A DNA stretch of 64,000 bases from Pseudomonas akapageensis. Lineage in GTDB: Bacteria > Pseudomonadota > Gammaproteobacteria > Pseudomonadales > Pseudomonadaceae. Position numbers and translations under genes: made by a program. The stretch lies in NCBI RefSeq assembly GCF_011355085.1, contig NZ_VXCP01000034.1, forward strand, positions 1 to 64,000. Direction: 5' to 3'. Below the pieces are notes generated by a model that did no database searches, was not told where the DNA came from, and worked only from the letters and a program-made list of their open reading frames with translations. Positions 7,710 to 16,847 of this stretch are shown piece by piece (position 1 is the stretch's first letter; each line of letters starts with the position of its first letter).

Positions 7710-8999
7710 TCACTCCACAAACAAGCTGGCGGGTTGTTCGAGCAGGCCGCGAATGGCCTGGATGAATTGTGCAGCGTCCATGCCGTCGACCACCCGATGG
7801 TCGAAGGAACTGGAAAGGTTCATCATCTTGCGGATGACGATCTGGCCCTTGATGACCATGGGCCGTTCGACGATGCGGTTGACGCCGACGATCGCCACTT
7901 CCGGTGCATTGATCACCGGCGTGCTGGCGATGCCGCCCAACGCACCGAGGCTGGTCAGGGTGATGGTCGAGCCCATCAGTTCATCGCGGGTGGCCTTGTT
8001 GGTGCGTGCGGCCGTGGCCAGGCGAGCGATCTCGCTGGCGTTGCTCCACAGGCTGCCGGCTTCGGCATGGCGCAGCACCGGCACTTTGAGACCGTCGTCA
8101 CTTTGTGTGGCGATGCCCACATGCACGGCGCCCAGGCGCGTGATGACCTGTGCTTCGTCGTCGTAGCGGGCGTTGATCTGCGGGAAGTCGCGCAGGGCGA
8201 CGACCATGGCCCGCACCAGGAACGGCAGCAGGGTCAGACGGCCGCGGCTTTGCCCCCACTTCTCGTTGAGGTGCACGCGCAGCTCTTCCAGCGCGGTGAC
8301 GTCGATCTCTTCCACATAGCTGAAGTGAGCCACGCGGCGCTTGGTGTCCTGCATGCGCTGGGCGATCTTGCGACGCAGGCCGATGACGGGAATCTGTTCT
8401 TCGCCGATACGCTTGGCATAGGCGGCAACAGGGGCCTGCAGGGCGTCCTGCGGCGCGTTCAGGAAAGCGTCGAGGTCTTCATGCAGGATGCGCCCGGCCG
8501 GGCCGCTGCCGTGCACATAGCGCAGCTCGATACCGGCGTCCCAGGCGCGTTTGCGCACGGCAGGGGAGGCCAGCGGGCGTTCGTCGGCCTGGCGCGGTAC
8601 CGGCGCCGCACGCGGTGTGGCGGGTGCACTGGCGGCCGGCGACTGTGGCCGAGGCTCAGCCTGGACTGTAGGTTTATGCTCGGCTACGGGCGGTGATTCA
8701 GGAGCCGCCGGTGCCGTTGCCGGCGTGGCTGCAGCCGGAGCCTGATAGTTGCCGGCACCTTCGACTTCGATGCTGATCAACACGCTGCCCACCGCCATGA
8801 CTTCACCCGGTTGCCCACCCAGGGCAATGACCTTGCCGTGGACCGGCGACGGGATATCGACCATTGCCTTGTCTGTCATGACATCGGCCAGAATCTGGTC
8901 TTCGACCACCATGTCGCCGACCTTGACGTGCCACTGCGACAGTTCAACTTCTGCGATGCCTTCGCCAATGTCCGGCATCTTGATGACGTGCGTGCCCAT
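7710..8999 (-). CDS. bkdB: Lipoamide acyltransferase E2 of the branched-chain 2-oxoacid dehydrogenase complex
   Basis: A 429-residue E2 core protein. The N-terminal lipoyl domain carries the lipoylated lysine in MTDKAMVDIP (K44). A proline/alanine-rich linker (about 85-135) follows, then a peripheral subunit-binding domain (LASPAVRKRAWDAG, about 143-180). The C-terminal catalytic acyltransferase domain has SSSFDHRVVDG with the active-site histidine. It transfers the branched acyl group to CoA in valine, leucine and isoleucine breakdown. The gene sits directly downstream of bkdA2. Confidence 0.96.
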   Translation of the reverse strand: MGTHVIKMPDIGEGIAEVELSQWHVKVGDMVVEDQILADVMTDKAMVDIPSPVHGKVIALGGQPGEVMAVGSVLISIEVEGAGNYQAPAAATPATAPAAPESPPVAEHKPTVQAEPRPQSPAASAPATPRAAPVPRQADERPLASPAVRKRAWDAGIELRYVHGSGPAGRILHEDLDAFLNAPQDALQAPVAAYAKRIGEEQIPVIGLRRKIAQRMQDTKRRVAHFSYVEEIDVTALEELRVHLNEKWGQSRGRLTLLPFLVRAMVVALRDFPQINARYDDEAQVITRLGAVHVGIATQSDDGLKVPVLRHAEAGSLWSNASEIARLATAARTNKATRDELMGSTITLTSLGALGGIASTPVINAPEVAIVGVNRIVERPMVIKGQIVIRKMMNLSSSFDHRVVDGMDAAQFIQAIRGLLEQPASLFVE

Positions 9000-10058
9000 T
9001 CAGACCTCCATGACCCGTTGCAAAGCCGCACCCACGCGTGAGGGGCCAGGGAAATACGCCCATTCCTGGGCATGGGGATACGGAGTATCCCAGCCGGTGA
9101 CCCGTTCGATCGGGGCTTCGAGGTAGTGGAAGCAATGCTCCTGCACCAGCGCCACCAACTCGGCGCCGAAACCGCAGGTGCGGGTGGCCTCGTGCACGAC
9201 CACGCAACGCCGGGTTTTCTTCACGGAGTTGACGATGGTTTCCAGGTCCAGCGGCCAGAGGCTGCGCAGGTCGATGACCTCGGCGTCGATGCCGGTTTCC
9301 TCGGCGGCGGCCTGGGACACATAGACCGTGGTGCCGTAGGTGAGAACGGTCACGGCTTTGCCTGGGCGGGTGATCGCCGCGCTGTCCAGCGGCACCGTGT
9401 AATAGCCGTCGGGTACGGCACTGGCCGGGTGTTTCGACCAGGGTGTGACCGGGCGGTCGTGGTGGCCATCGAACGGGCCGTTATACAGGCGCTTGGGTTC
9501 CAGGAAGATCACCGGATCGTCGTTCTCGATCGAGGCGATCAGCAGGCCCTTGGCGTCGTAGGGGTTGGACGGCATCACCGTACGCAGCCCACAGACCTGG
9601 GTGAACATGGCTTCCGGGCTCTGGCTGTGGGTCTGGCCGCCGTAGATACCACCACCGCAAGGCATGCGCATGGTCATCGGGGCGATGAACTCACCGGCCG
9701 AGCGATAACGCAAGCGCGCCGCTTCCGAGACGATCTGGTCGGACGCCGGGTAGAAGTAGTCGGCGAACTGGATCTCGACCACCGGGCGCAGGCCGTAGGC
9801 ACCCATGCCCACGGCCGTGCCGACGATGCCGCTTTCGGAGATCGGTGCGTCGAAGACCCGGGAAGTGCCGTATTTGGCCTGCAGGCCTTCGGTGCAGCGG
9901 AACACGCCACCGAAGTAGCCGACGTCCTGACCGTAGATCACGACGTTGTCGTCACGCTCCAGCATGATATCCATGGCCGAGCGCAGGGCCTGGATCATGG
10001 TCATGGTGGTGGTAGTCATGGCGTTTTCTACCTGAATGTTGATGTTGTGATCGTTCAT
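9000..10058 (-). CDS. bkdA2: Branched-chain 2-oxoacid dehydrogenase E1 beta subunit
   Basis: A 352-residue transketolase-like beta subunit that pairs with BkdA1 for thiamine-diphosphate-dependent decarboxylation. Typical segments are YGQDVGYFGGVFRCTEGL, FDAPISESGIVGTAVGMG and MTMRMPCGGG. The frame is open up to 10220, but that extension is the bkdA1 gene in another frame. ATG at 10058 gives the known N-terminus (MNDHN...) and sits 1 bp from the bkdA1 stop. bkdB follows immediately. Confidence 0.95.
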   Translation of the reverse strand: MNDHNINIQVENAMTTTTMTMIQALRSAMDIMLERDDNVVIYGQDVGYFGGVFRCTEGLQAKYGTSRVFDAPISESGIVGTAVGMGAYGLRPVVEIQFADYFYPASDQIVSEAARLRYRSAGEFIAPMTMRMPCGGGIYGGQTHSQSPEAMFTQVCGLRTVMPSNPYDAKGLLIASIENDDPVIFLEPKRLYNGPFDGHHDRPVTPWSKHPASAVPDGYYTVPLDSAAITRPGKAVTVLTYGTTVYVSQAAAEETGIDAEVIDLRSLWPLDLETIVNSVKKTRRCVVVHEATRTCGFGAELVALVQEHCFHYLEAPIERVTGWDTPYPHAQEWAYFPGPSRVGAALQRVMEV

Positions 10059-10059
10059 G

Positions 10060-11292
10060 TCAGATCCCCAGCTCCTGGCGCTGCCGACGCAAGTGCTCTG
10101 GCATTTCCTTGTAGACGTCTTCGAACATCGTCGCGGCGCTCGGCATCTGGCCGCCGGCGAGGGTGCCGTACTGTTCGGCTTCTTTCTGTGCGGAGATGAT
10201 CTCGGCTTCAAGCTCGGCACTGATGGCCTGGTGCTCTTGCTCGGACCAGTGGCCGATGGCGATCAGGTGCTGCTTGAGGCGCGCGATCGGATCGCCCAGC
10301 GGGAAATGACTCCAGTCGTCGGCGGGCCGGTATTTGGACGGATCGTCGGAGGTCGAGTGCGGGCCGGCGCGGTAGGTCACCCACTCGATCAAGGTCGGTC
10401 CGAGGCCGCGTCGGGCACGTTCCGCGGCCCAGGCCGAGGCACTGTAGACCGCCATGAAATCGTTGCCGTCGACCCGCAGCGAGGCAATCCCGCAGCCCAC
10501 GCCGCGACCGGCAAAGGTCGTGGACTCACCGCCGGCGATGGCCTGGAAGGTGGAAATCGCCCACTGGTTGTTGACCACGTTGAGGATCACCGGGGCGCGG
10601 TAGACGTGGGCAAAGGTCAGGGCGGTGTGGAAGTCCGATTCGGCGGTGGCGCCATCGCCGATCCAGGCCGAGGCGATCTTGGTATCACCCTTGATCGCCG
10701 AGGCCATGGCCCAACCGACGGCCTGGACGAACTGGGTGGCGAGGTTGCCGGAAATGGTGAAGAAACCGGAGTCGCGCACCGAGTACATGATCGGCAGCTG
10801 GCGGCCCTTGAGTGGGTCGCGCTCGTTGGAGAGCAGCTGGCAGATCAGGTCGACCAACGGTACGTTGCGTGCCATCAGGATGCTCTGCTGGCGGTAGGTC
10901 GGGAAGCACATGTCGGTCACGTTCAACGCCAGCGCCTGGGCGCTGCCGATGGCTTCCTCGCCCAGGCACTGCATGTAGAACGACATCTTCTTCTGGCGCT
11001 GGGCGACGACCATGCGGTTGTCGTAGATGCGCGTCTTGAGCATGGCGCGCATGCCCTTGCGCAAAATGTCCGGCGCAATGCCTTCGGCCCACGGGCCAAG
11101 CGCCTGGCCGTGCTCGTCGAGCACACGAATAAGGCCATGGGCCAGATCGGCCGTATCGGCGGGGTCGACATCGACAGGGGGCTTGCGGACCTGGCCGGCA
11201 TCGCTCAGGTGCAGATAGGAAAAGTCGGTCTTGCAGCCAGGACGGCCGGAGGGTTCGGGAACATGCAGACGCAGGGGTTCATAGGGGTTCAT
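10060..11292 (-). CDS. bkdA1: Branched-chain 2-oxoacid dehydrogenase E1 alpha subunit
   Basis: A 410-residue alpha subunit. The thiamine diphosphate motif is visible as IGDGATAES...VVNNQWAIS (GDG to NN). The phosphorylation-loop-like YRAGPHSTSDDPSKYR lies near residue 310. It is the first gene of the bkd operon. ATG at 11292 (MNPYEPLRLHVPEP) is preferred to the open extension up to 11394 because it matches the conserved start of the family and has GAGAAAG just upstream. The protein oxidatively decarboxylates the 2-oxoacids from valine, leucine and isoleucine. Confidence 0.95.
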   Translation of the reverse strand: MNPYEPLRLHVPEPSGRPGCKTDFSYLHLSDAGQVRKPPVDVDPADTADLAHGLIRVLDEHGQALGPWAEGIAPDILRKGMRAMLKTRIYDNRMVVAQRQKKMSFYMQCLGEEAIGSAQALALNVTDMCFPTYRQQSILMARNVPLVDLICQLLSNERDPLKGRQLPIMYSVRDSGFFTISGNLATQFVQAVGWAMASAIKGDTKIASAWIGDGATAESDFHTALTFAHVYRAPVILNVVNNQWAISTFQAIAGGESTTFAGRGVGCGIASLRVDGNDFMAVYSASAWAAERARRGLGPTLIEWVTYRAGPHSTSDDPSKYRPADDWSHFPLGDPIARLKQHLIAIGHWSEQEHQAISAELEAEIISAQKEAEQYGTLAGGQMPSAATMFEDVYKEMPEHLRRQRQELGI

Positions 11293-11525
11293 GCTTTCTC
11301 TACGCTCGCTCAGTCTTGTGTTTTTGTAGGGCGTCGGAGCTGTACAACCTTTGATGTTCAGTCTGGCCCAGGGTTGGAAACCCTGCTGACTCACTGGTCA
11401 TCAATAATTGACGTGGCTTAATCATATTCCTGGGTCTGGAGAATATTTCTCTCAAGTTCGTTGCGTTTGCGCTGATTTGGGGATAAATATTCTTTATAAG
11501 ATCAAGAAACAGGTGAATTTGTCTC
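11293..11525. promoter_or_regulatory. bkdA1-bkdR divergent control region
   Basis: A 233-bp non-coding gap between the two divergent start codons, AT-rich in the half next to bkdR. In P. putida, the Lrp-type BkdR activates bkd from such a region (established knowledge). Individual binding sites cannot be delimited by eye. Confidence 0.6.
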
Positions 11526-12011
11526 ATGCGCAAACTGGACCGTACTGACATCGGCATTCTCAACAGCCTTCAGGAAAATGCCCGCATCACCAATGCCGAA
11601 CTCGCCCGCTCGGTGAACCTGTCACCCACGCCCTGTTTCAACCGGGTCAAGGCCATGGAGGAGCTGGGTGTGATCCGCCAGCAGGTGACCTTGCTGGCGC
11701 CGGAAGTCCTCGGCCTGGACGTGAATGTCTTCATCCATGTCAGCCTGGAAAAACAGGTCGAACAGTCCCTGCACCGTTTCGAGGAAGAGATCGCCGTACG
11801 CCCCGAAGTCATGGAGTGCTACTTGATGACCGGCGATCCGGACTACCTGTTGCGCGTGCTGCTGCCGAGCATCCAGGCCCTGGAGCGCTTTCTCGATTAC
11901 CTGACTCGCTTGCCGGGGGTGGCCAACATCCGCTCGAGCTTTGCCCTCAAGCAGGTGCGCTACAAGACGGCGTTGCCGTTGCCGGCCAATGGGCTGACGC
12001 TTCCCGGTTGA
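11526..12011 (+). CDS. bkdR: Lrp/AsnC-family activator of the bkd operon
   Basis: A 161-residue regulator with an N-terminal helix-turn-helix (LDRTDIGILNSLQENARIT, then LARSVNLSPTPCFNRVKAME, residues 4-45) and a C-terminal RAM ligand-binding domain (about 65-145, with YLMTGDPDYLLRV). It is transcribed divergently from bkdA1, exactly as in P. putida, where BkdR activates the operon in response to branched-chain amino acids. The family and context make the assignment strong. Confidence 0.93.
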   Translation: MRKLDRTDIGILNSLQENARITNAELARSVNLSPTPCFNRVKAMEELGVIRQQVTLLAPEVLGLDVNVFIHVSLEKQVEQSLHRFEEEIAVRPEVMECYLMTGDPDYLLRVLLPSIQALERFLDYLTRLPGVANIRSSFALKQVRYKTALPLPANGLTLPG

Positions 12012-12024
12012 CCTTGAGGTCCCC

Positions 12025-12095
12025 ATCGCTGGCAAGCCAGCTCCCACAGGGATCGCACAACACTGACCTCTGTGGGAGCTGGCTTGCCAGCGATG
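12025..12095. repeat. Inverted pair of REP sequences (REPIN-like)
   Basis: Two 26-bp arms at 12025-12050 and 12070-12095 are perfect reverse complements, separated by 19 bp. The core (CTGTGGGAGCTGGCTTGCCA) is a typical P. fluorescens-group REP motif. It lies just after bkdR and could form a long hairpin that ends or stabilises its mRNA. Such pairs are mobilised in trans by RAYT transposases encoded elsewhere. Confidence 0.85.
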
Positions 12096-12153
12096 AGGAT
12101 CGAATGGACAACAGAATTTTCCGGGGGTGCTTGATATTCCGAACGCCCGGTGC

Positions 12154-12168
12154 ATATGTTGTACATAT
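12154..12168. promoter_or_regulatory. Dyad ATATGT-TGT-ACATAT upstream of the glutamine-synthetase-like gene
   Basis: A perfect 6-3-6 inverted repeat 40 bp before the start codon at 12209, inside a promoter-sized gap. It may be an operator, but no matching regulator gene is adjacent. This is inference from symmetry and position only. Confidence 0.3.
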
Positions 12169-12208
12169 CGCCATTTGCGGTTTACCCGGACACTTCAAGG
12201 ATTGAATC

Positions 12209-13552
12209 ATGACCACCCCCAGCCAATGCTCACTTGCCGAGCGACTACAGGGTATCGAGGAGGTCGAGTGCGTTACGCCCGACCTCAATGGCGTGCCCCG
12301 TGGCAAGGTGATGACCCTCGAGGGCTTTCTCGAAGGGCGGCGCTTGCAAATGGCACGCGGAGTGCTGCTGCAATGCATCATGGGGGGTTACCCACCGGCC
12401 CGTTTCTACGGCAGCGATGATGGTGACCTGGCGCTGATACCCGACCCCAATCACATCCACCGCCTGCCCTGGAGCGAGCGACCGCGCGCCCTGGCTATCT
12501 GCGATGCCAGTGAATTGAGTGGCAAGGCATCGGGCCTGTCGACCCGGGGCCTGCTCAAGGCCGTGATCGCCCGCTATGCCGAACAGGGCCTGGCGCCTGT
12601 GGTGGCGACTGAACTGGAGTTCTTCGTCTTCGCCCCCAATCCCGACCCGAGCCAGGCCTTCCAGCCACCGCTGGGCCTGGACGGCCGTCGTGAAGACGGC
12701 CAGTCGGCATTCAGCATCAGTTCCAACAACGGCTTGCGGCCGTTCTTCGCCGAGGTGTATCAGTGCATGGCGGCACTGGGCCTGCCGCGCGATACCTTCA
12801 TGCACGAAATGGGTGTCAGCCAGTTCGAGATCAACCTGCTGCACGGCGATCCCTTGCTGATGGCCGACCAGACATTCCTGTTCAAGCACTTGCTCAAGGA
12901 GGTTGCGCTCAAGCATGGCCTGATGGTGGTCTGCATGGCCAAGCCACTGGCAAGAACGCCGGGCAGCTCGATGCATATTCACCAGAGCGTGGTCGAATTG
13001 GACAGTGGGCGTAACGTGTTCAGCGACAAGGCCGGACAACCGACGGCCACCTTCTATCAATTCATTGCCGGACAGCAAAAGGCGATGGCCGATTTCACTG
13101 CCTTGTTCGCGCCCAACGTCAATTCCTATCAGCGGCTAAGCCATCCCTATGCCTCGCCCAACAACGCGTGCTGGAGCGAAGATAACCGCGCAGCAGGCCT
13201 GCGAATCCCGGCCAGTGCCGCGTCTGCGCGGCGGGTCGAGAATCGCCTGCCAGGCGCTGATGCCAACCCTTATCTGGCCATTGCCGCAAGCCTGGCTGCA
13301 GGGCTGCACGGCATCGAGAATGGATTGCAGCCAACGCCGGCGATCCAGGGCGAATTCGAAGTGCCGGAGCATTTGTCGTTGCCATGTACCTTGCACGCGG
13401 CACTGGACCGTCTGAAACATAGCGAGTTGGCCAGGGCACTTTTGGGCGAGGAATTCATCGAAGGTTACATCGCCACCAAAACCCTGGAGCTGGGCAGCTA
13501 TTACGATGAGATCAGCCCCTGGGAACGTCGCGTACTGGCAGCGCAAGCGTGA
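12209..13552 (+). CDS. Glutamine-synthetase-family gamma-glutamyl ligase (PuuA-like)
   Basis: A 447-residue enzyme with the glutamine synthetase fold. The catalytic glutamates lie in ATELEFFVF and VSQFEINL, the ATP/glutamate region in GSSMHIHQSV, and a family signature in RVENRLPGADANPYLAIAA. Proteins of this type in Pseudomonas ligate glutamate to polyamines or other amines for catabolism rather than making glutamine. Start ATG follows AAGGA. It stands alone upstream of an MFS transporter, which might carry a related compound. The exact amine is unknown. Confidence 0.85.
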   Translation: MTTPSQCSLAERLQGIEEVECVTPDLNGVPRGKVMTLEGFLEGRRLQMARGVLLQCIMGGYPPARFYGSDDGDLALIPDPNHIHRLPWSERPRALAICDASELSGKASGLSTRGLLKAVIARYAEQGLAPVVATELEFFVFAPNPDPSQAFQPPLGLDGRREDGQSAFSISSNNGLRPFFAEVYQCMAALGLPRDTFMHEMGVSQFEINLLHGDPLLMADQTFLFKHLLKEVALKHGLMVVCMAKPLARTPGSSMHIHQSVVELDSGRNVFSDKAGQPTATFYQFIAGQQKAMADFTALFAPNVNSYQRLSHPYASPNNACWSEDNRAAGLRIPASAASARRVENRLPGADANPYLAIAASLAAGLHGIENGLQPTPAIQGEFEVPEHLSLPCTLHAALDRLKHSELARALLGEEFIEGYIATKTLELGSYYDEISPWERRVLAAQA

Positions 13553-13657
13553 TACTCGCAGGGGCGGTTTATTTTGCCCCTCAACCGGCGCTCGCCACAT
13601 TTTCACTTATTCTTGTTAGCAGTTTTCACCTCACCTCAAGGAGCGCACGGAACGCCG

Positions 13658-15088
13658 ATGCGACAGATCTGGAAGTCTTTTCGTGCGCTTTACTTCGCCA
13701 CGCTGATGATGTTGATCGGTTCGGGCTTGTTGAGTACCTACCTGGCCTTGCGGCTGGCTGCCGACCATACCGACGGCCTGTGGGTCGGCGCCTTGATGGC
13801 GGCCAACTATTTCGGCCTGGCCCTGGGTGGCAAGATCGGTCACCGCCTGATTGCCCGGGTGGGGCATATCCGCGCCTACGTAACCTGCGCCGGCATTGTC
13901 GGTGCGGCAGTGCTGGGGCATGGGTTGATCAACTTCTTGCCGGCCTGGCTGTTCCTGCGGGTGATCGTGGGCCTTGGGATGATGTGCCAGTACATGGTCA
14001 TCGAGAGCTGGCTCAATGAGCAGGCAGAGGCCAAGCAGCGCGGCGCGGTATTCAGTGGCTACATGATCGCCTCGTACCTGGGGCTGGTGCTGGGGCAGTT
14101 GATCCTGGTCATGCATCCACAGCTGGGGCTTGAGCTGCTGATGCTGGTCGCGATGTGCTTTACCTTGTGCCTGGTACCGGTGGCCCTGACCCGGCGGATT
14201 CACCCGGCACCGCTGCACCCGGCGCCGATGGAACCGCGCTTCTTCATCAAGCGCGTGCCGCAGTCGTTGAGTACCGTGCTGGGGGCCGGGCTGATCGTGG
14301 GTTCTTTCTATGGCCTGGCGCCGCTGTACGCATCGCAACAGGGCTTGAGTACCGAGCAGGTCGGCCTGTTCATGGGCTGCTGCATCCTCGCCGGGCTGTT
14401 GGTGCAATGGCCGCTGGGGTGGTTGTCCGACCGCTATGATCGGGCCGTACTGATCCGCACGGCAGCCATCTGCATGGCACTGGCGGCGCTGCCGTTGGCC
14501 ATATTGCCGAGCGTGCCGCTGGAGGCCCTGTTTGCCGTCGGCTTTATCGTATCCTTGCTGCAATTCTGCCTGTACCCGCTGGCGGTGGCCTTCTCCAACG
14601 ACCACGTTGAAAGCGAACGCCGGGTCTCGTTGACGGCCATGTTATTGGTGACCTACGGCGTGGGCGCCAGCATCGGGCCCCTGGTGGCCGGTGTGTTGAT
14701 GAAGCTGTTCGGCAGCCAGATGCTGTATGCGTTTTTCAGTTTTTTTGCGCTGGTGCTGGTATGGCGTATCCGGCCAAAAGCCGTGACCAATCTGCACCAG
14801 GTCGATGACGCGCCATTGGGCCACGTTGCCATGCCGGCCGCCAGCTCGCCCTTGGCTGCGGCGCTTGATCCGCGGGTGGACGAGCAAATGGTGCAGGAGC
14901 AGATGCATAACAATGTCGCCCCTGAAAGCGCACCTGCGGGCGAGCCGGCCAAAACCGAATCCAGCCCCGAGCCGCAAGAACAGGCAGCGCCCCACGCCGA
15001 CGCGCAGGCTTCAGCGCCGGCACCCCATGTGGGGCCCAGTGTCGATCTGGAACAGGGTGCGCGCAAATTCAAGCGCGAAGGGGAGTGA
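13658..15088 (+). CDS. Major facilitator superfamily transporter
   Basis: A 476-residue inner-membrane protein with about 12 hydrophobic helices. MFS loop motifs are GLALGGKIGHRLIAR between helices 2 and 3 and the equivalent PLGWLSDRYDRAVLIR in the second half. After about residue 390 comes a long hydrophilic tail rich in alanine, proline and glutamate, unusual for the family but frequent in Pseudomonas members. ATG at 13658 follows AAGGAG at a rather long spacing; the open extension upstream lacks transporter character. The substrate is unknown. Confidence 0.88.
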   Translation: MRQIWKSFRALYFATLMMLIGSGLLSTYLALRLAADHTDGLWVGALMAANYFGLALGGKIGHRLIARVGHIRAYVTCAGIVGAAVLGHGLINFLPAWLFLRVIVGLGMMCQYMVIESWLNEQAEAKQRGAVFSGYMIASYLGLVLGQLILVMHPQLGLELLMLVAMCFTLCLVPVALTRRIHPAPLHPAPMEPRFFIKRVPQSLSTVLGAGLIVGSFYGLAPLYASQQGLSTEQVGLFMGCCILAGLLVQWPLGWLSDRYDRAVLIRTAAICMALAALPLAILPSVPLEALFAVGFIVSLLQFCLYPLAVAFSNDHVESERRVSLTAMLLVTYGVGASIGPLVAGVLMKLFGSQMLYAFFSFFALVLVWRIRPKAVTNLHQVDDAPLGHVAMPAASSPLAAALDPRVDEQMVQEQMHNNVAPESAPAGEPAKTESSPEPQEQAAPHADAQASAPAPHVGPSVDLEQGARKFKREGE

Positions 15089-15090
15089 GG

Positions 15091-15122
15091 CAACCCCCTC
15101 GCCCGTAGCGGGCGAGGGGTTG
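15091..15122. terminator. Bidirectional hairpin terminator between convergent genes
   Basis: A GC-rich stem of about 14 bp with a one-base bulge (arms AACCCCCTCGCCCG and CGGGCGAGGGGTT, loop TAG) lies between the 3' ends of the MFS gene (plus) and ycgR (minus). Confidence 0.8.
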
Positions 15123-15126
15123 AAAC

Positions 15127-15882
15127 TCAGTAGTCGTCGTCTTTGTCGAAGCGCCGCGCTTCGCGCTGCAGTTGATAGACGAAGCGTTCGACCTGACGCT
15201 GCACCAGGCCGCTCATGTTGTGGAAGCGCACGCCGGCAAAGGTGGTGTCGACGCTTTCTTCGAAGTGCAGGTAGCGCAATTCCACCGGCGCCGTCATTTT
15301 GCCGAAAGGCAGTGCGGCCGCGAAACGTTCATAGACCTGACCCAATTGCAGGCGGTCTCTGACATCGCCAGTGAAACGCAGCTTGCAGCCCGTTGCGGAA
15401 ATGTCGAGCAACTTGCCGCTCAACGCACCCTTGCCTTTGAGCTTGTTGCCGTCGAGTTCCACATTGACCAGTTGTGTCAATTTGAGCGCGGCGCGAAACG
15501 CATTGCGGCGTTGGTGGTACACCACGGCTTCGGGAAAACTGCCGCGGTAGCAACGCCCGCTGTCGGAATCATGAATCGCCAGCGCCTGAGTTGATTCCCA
15601 GGAAATTCGCACGCCCTCATGAAAGCCTTCAATGCGGAACGGCTCACCTTTTTCCAGATAACGTTCGCCATCGCGCGGGACCATTTCGTCCAGTGCAAGC
15701 GTCTGGGCATCGCGGTCAACGCCGACCAGAAAGGTCTGGAAGCGTTGGTTGCGTTCGTGAAAGGTGATGATCAGAGGGTCGCGGCTGTCGTGCAGCATCC
15801 GCAGGTTTGCGGCGATCTCCATCGGCGTGCTGAGCACTTTAGGAGGCTGCGGAGCTTCTTCCGCGCTTAGGGCATTGGACAC
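15127..15882 (-). CDS. ycgR: Flagellar brake protein YcgR (PilZ domain)
   Basis: A 251-residue c-di-GMP effector that slows flagellar rotation. The N-terminal YcgR domain (about 18-115) is followed by a PilZ domain with the c-di-GMP-binding RNAFR (R126 to R130) and DISATG (D160, S162, G165). It begins at GTG 15882; TGA codons lie in frame directly upstream and GGAGA precedes it. It stands 80 bp after flgN in the flgMN-ycgR block, the usual Pseudomonas arrangement. Confidence 0.93.
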   Translation of the reverse strand: MSNALSAEEAPQPPKVLSTPMEIAANLRMLHDSRDPLIITFHERNQRFQTFLVGVDRDAQTLALDEMVPRDGERYLEKGEPFRIEGFHEGVRISWESTQALAIHDSDSGRCYRGSFPEAVVYHQRRNAFRAALKLTQLVNVELDGNKLKGKGALSGKLLDISATGCKLRFTGDVRDRLQLGQVYERFAAALPFGKMTAPVELRYLHFEESVDTTFAGVRFHNMSGLVQRQVERFVYQLQREARRFDKDDDY

Positions 15883-15962
15883 AGTTCATCAATCTCCGGG
15901 CTGAAACGACATCTCGCAAGAGTGGTATTTTGACATCATGCTCCCTGCCGCATACATAAAAA

Positions 15963-16430
15963 TCAAGCTTGACTGAGCGTCCGCGGCTTGGAAAGCGGTG
16001 AGGTCGAGCCTCGATTGTCGTAAAGCGAAGGGGATTCCCCGCCCATCAGAATTCGCATCTGGTTGGACGTGGTCATCTGCTGCAGCTGGATAGACCGGCC
16101 ATTGTTTTCATTGACGGCCTGACAGTCGTTCATCAGCTGGGCCAGGACATCCAGTTGGGCGAGTATCTGGTTGCCCAGGTGCGACTGGCTGGCCAGCGCC
16201 TGCGCGCCGCTGCGATCAGGGGGCAGATTCAGGCTGGCAAGCAATTCGCTGCGCAAGCGGCCGTGTTGATCGAGCAATACGATCAGCGATTGCTTGCGGG
16301 CAAGGATATCTTCCAGCAGCGGCATGTCACGACCATGCAAGGCAATGGATTCGGCCTGCAGCAACTCGAGCAATTGTTGTGCAGGGAGAATGTCTTCTTC
16401 GATCAATTGCAACAGTTTGGTGTCGTGCAT
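15963..16430 (-). CDS. flgN: Flagellar export chaperone FlgN
   Basis: A 155-residue, mostly helical protein (MHDTKLLQLIEEDILPAQQLLELLQAE with a heptad-like pattern) typical of FlgN, which guards the hook-filament junction proteins FlgK and FlgL before export. It follows flgM by 47 bp and shares the same transcript. Length and position fit the family. The C-terminal 30 residues are low-complexity and serine-rich. Confidence 0.9.
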   Translation of the reverse strand: MHDTKLLQLIEEDILPAQQLLELLQAESIALHGRDMPLLEDILARKQSLIVLLDQHGRLRSELLASLNLPPDRSGAQALASQSHLGNQILAQLDVLAQLMNDCQAVNENNGRSIQLQQMTTSNQMRILMGGESPSLYDNRGSTSPLSKPRTLSQA

Positions 16431-16477
16431 GGCGGGTTCTGGTTTCCTGGCGTCCAGAAGTTCGCGCAGGCGAAGGC

Positions 16478-16783
16478 CTAGCGCTGGGCTTCGAAGTTGA
16501 GCAGTTTGCTGGCGACGCGATTGCTGTCGACCTTGTAGCTGCCGTCGGCGATTGCTGCCTTCAGTTCAGCGACCCGGTTCTTGTCGACAACCGGCTGGTC
16601 GCGCAACTTGTCAGTAACTTGCTGCATCTGTTGTGCCACCGGGCTCAGTTGCACGGATTCTCCGCTGTCGGCAGCCTTGGGCGCTGCTGTAGTCTGGCTG
16701 GCGGTGTTTTCCTGGGTGCTGCCGGTACGGGAAGTACCCGTCACCGTTGGGGAATTGTTTATACGACCGATGTCGATAACCAT
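16478..16783 (-). CDS. flgM: Anti-sigma-28 factor FlgM
   Basis: A 101-residue negative regulator of FliA, secreted through the hook-basal body so that late genes turn on when the hook is complete. Family features are the N-terminal MVIDIGRINN, the central VQLSPVAQQMQQV and the C-terminal VDKNRVAELKAAIADGSYKV, which contacts the sigma factor. ATG at 16783 is chosen over the open extension to 16852 because it fits the family and has AGAGG upstream. A sigma-28 promoter precedes it, giving autoregulation. Confidence 0.95.
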   Translation of the reverse strand: MVIDIGRINNSPTVTGTSRTGSTQENTASQTTAAPKAADSGESVQLSPVAQQMQQVTDKLRDQPVVDKNRVAELKAAIADGSYKVDSNRVASKLLNFEAQR

Positions 16784-16820
16784 GATGGAAAAACCTCTGG
16801 GAATTTGGACGCTTACCTTG

Positions 16821-16847
16821 TTCTCGGCCAAACCCAAAAAAACTTTA
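16821..16847 (-). promoter_or_regulatory. Sigma-28 (FliA) promoter of flgMN
   Basis: On the minus strand the sequence reads TAAAGTTT-N11-GCCGAGAA, one base off the consensus -10 and perfect in the -35. The start would fall near 16814, about 30 bases before the flgM ATG. Confidence 0.85.

Noticed and set aside
6439..8166. A 575-codon plus-strand open frame opposite lpdV and bkdB
   Set aside because: It is antisense to two certain genes. The composition is unlike real proteins and it would cross the lpdV-bkdB junction.
10059..10220. Extended N-terminus of the E1 beta subunit
   Set aside because: The extra 54 codons lie inside bkdA1 in another frame and read as arginine/serine-rich noise. The known N-terminus begins at 10058.
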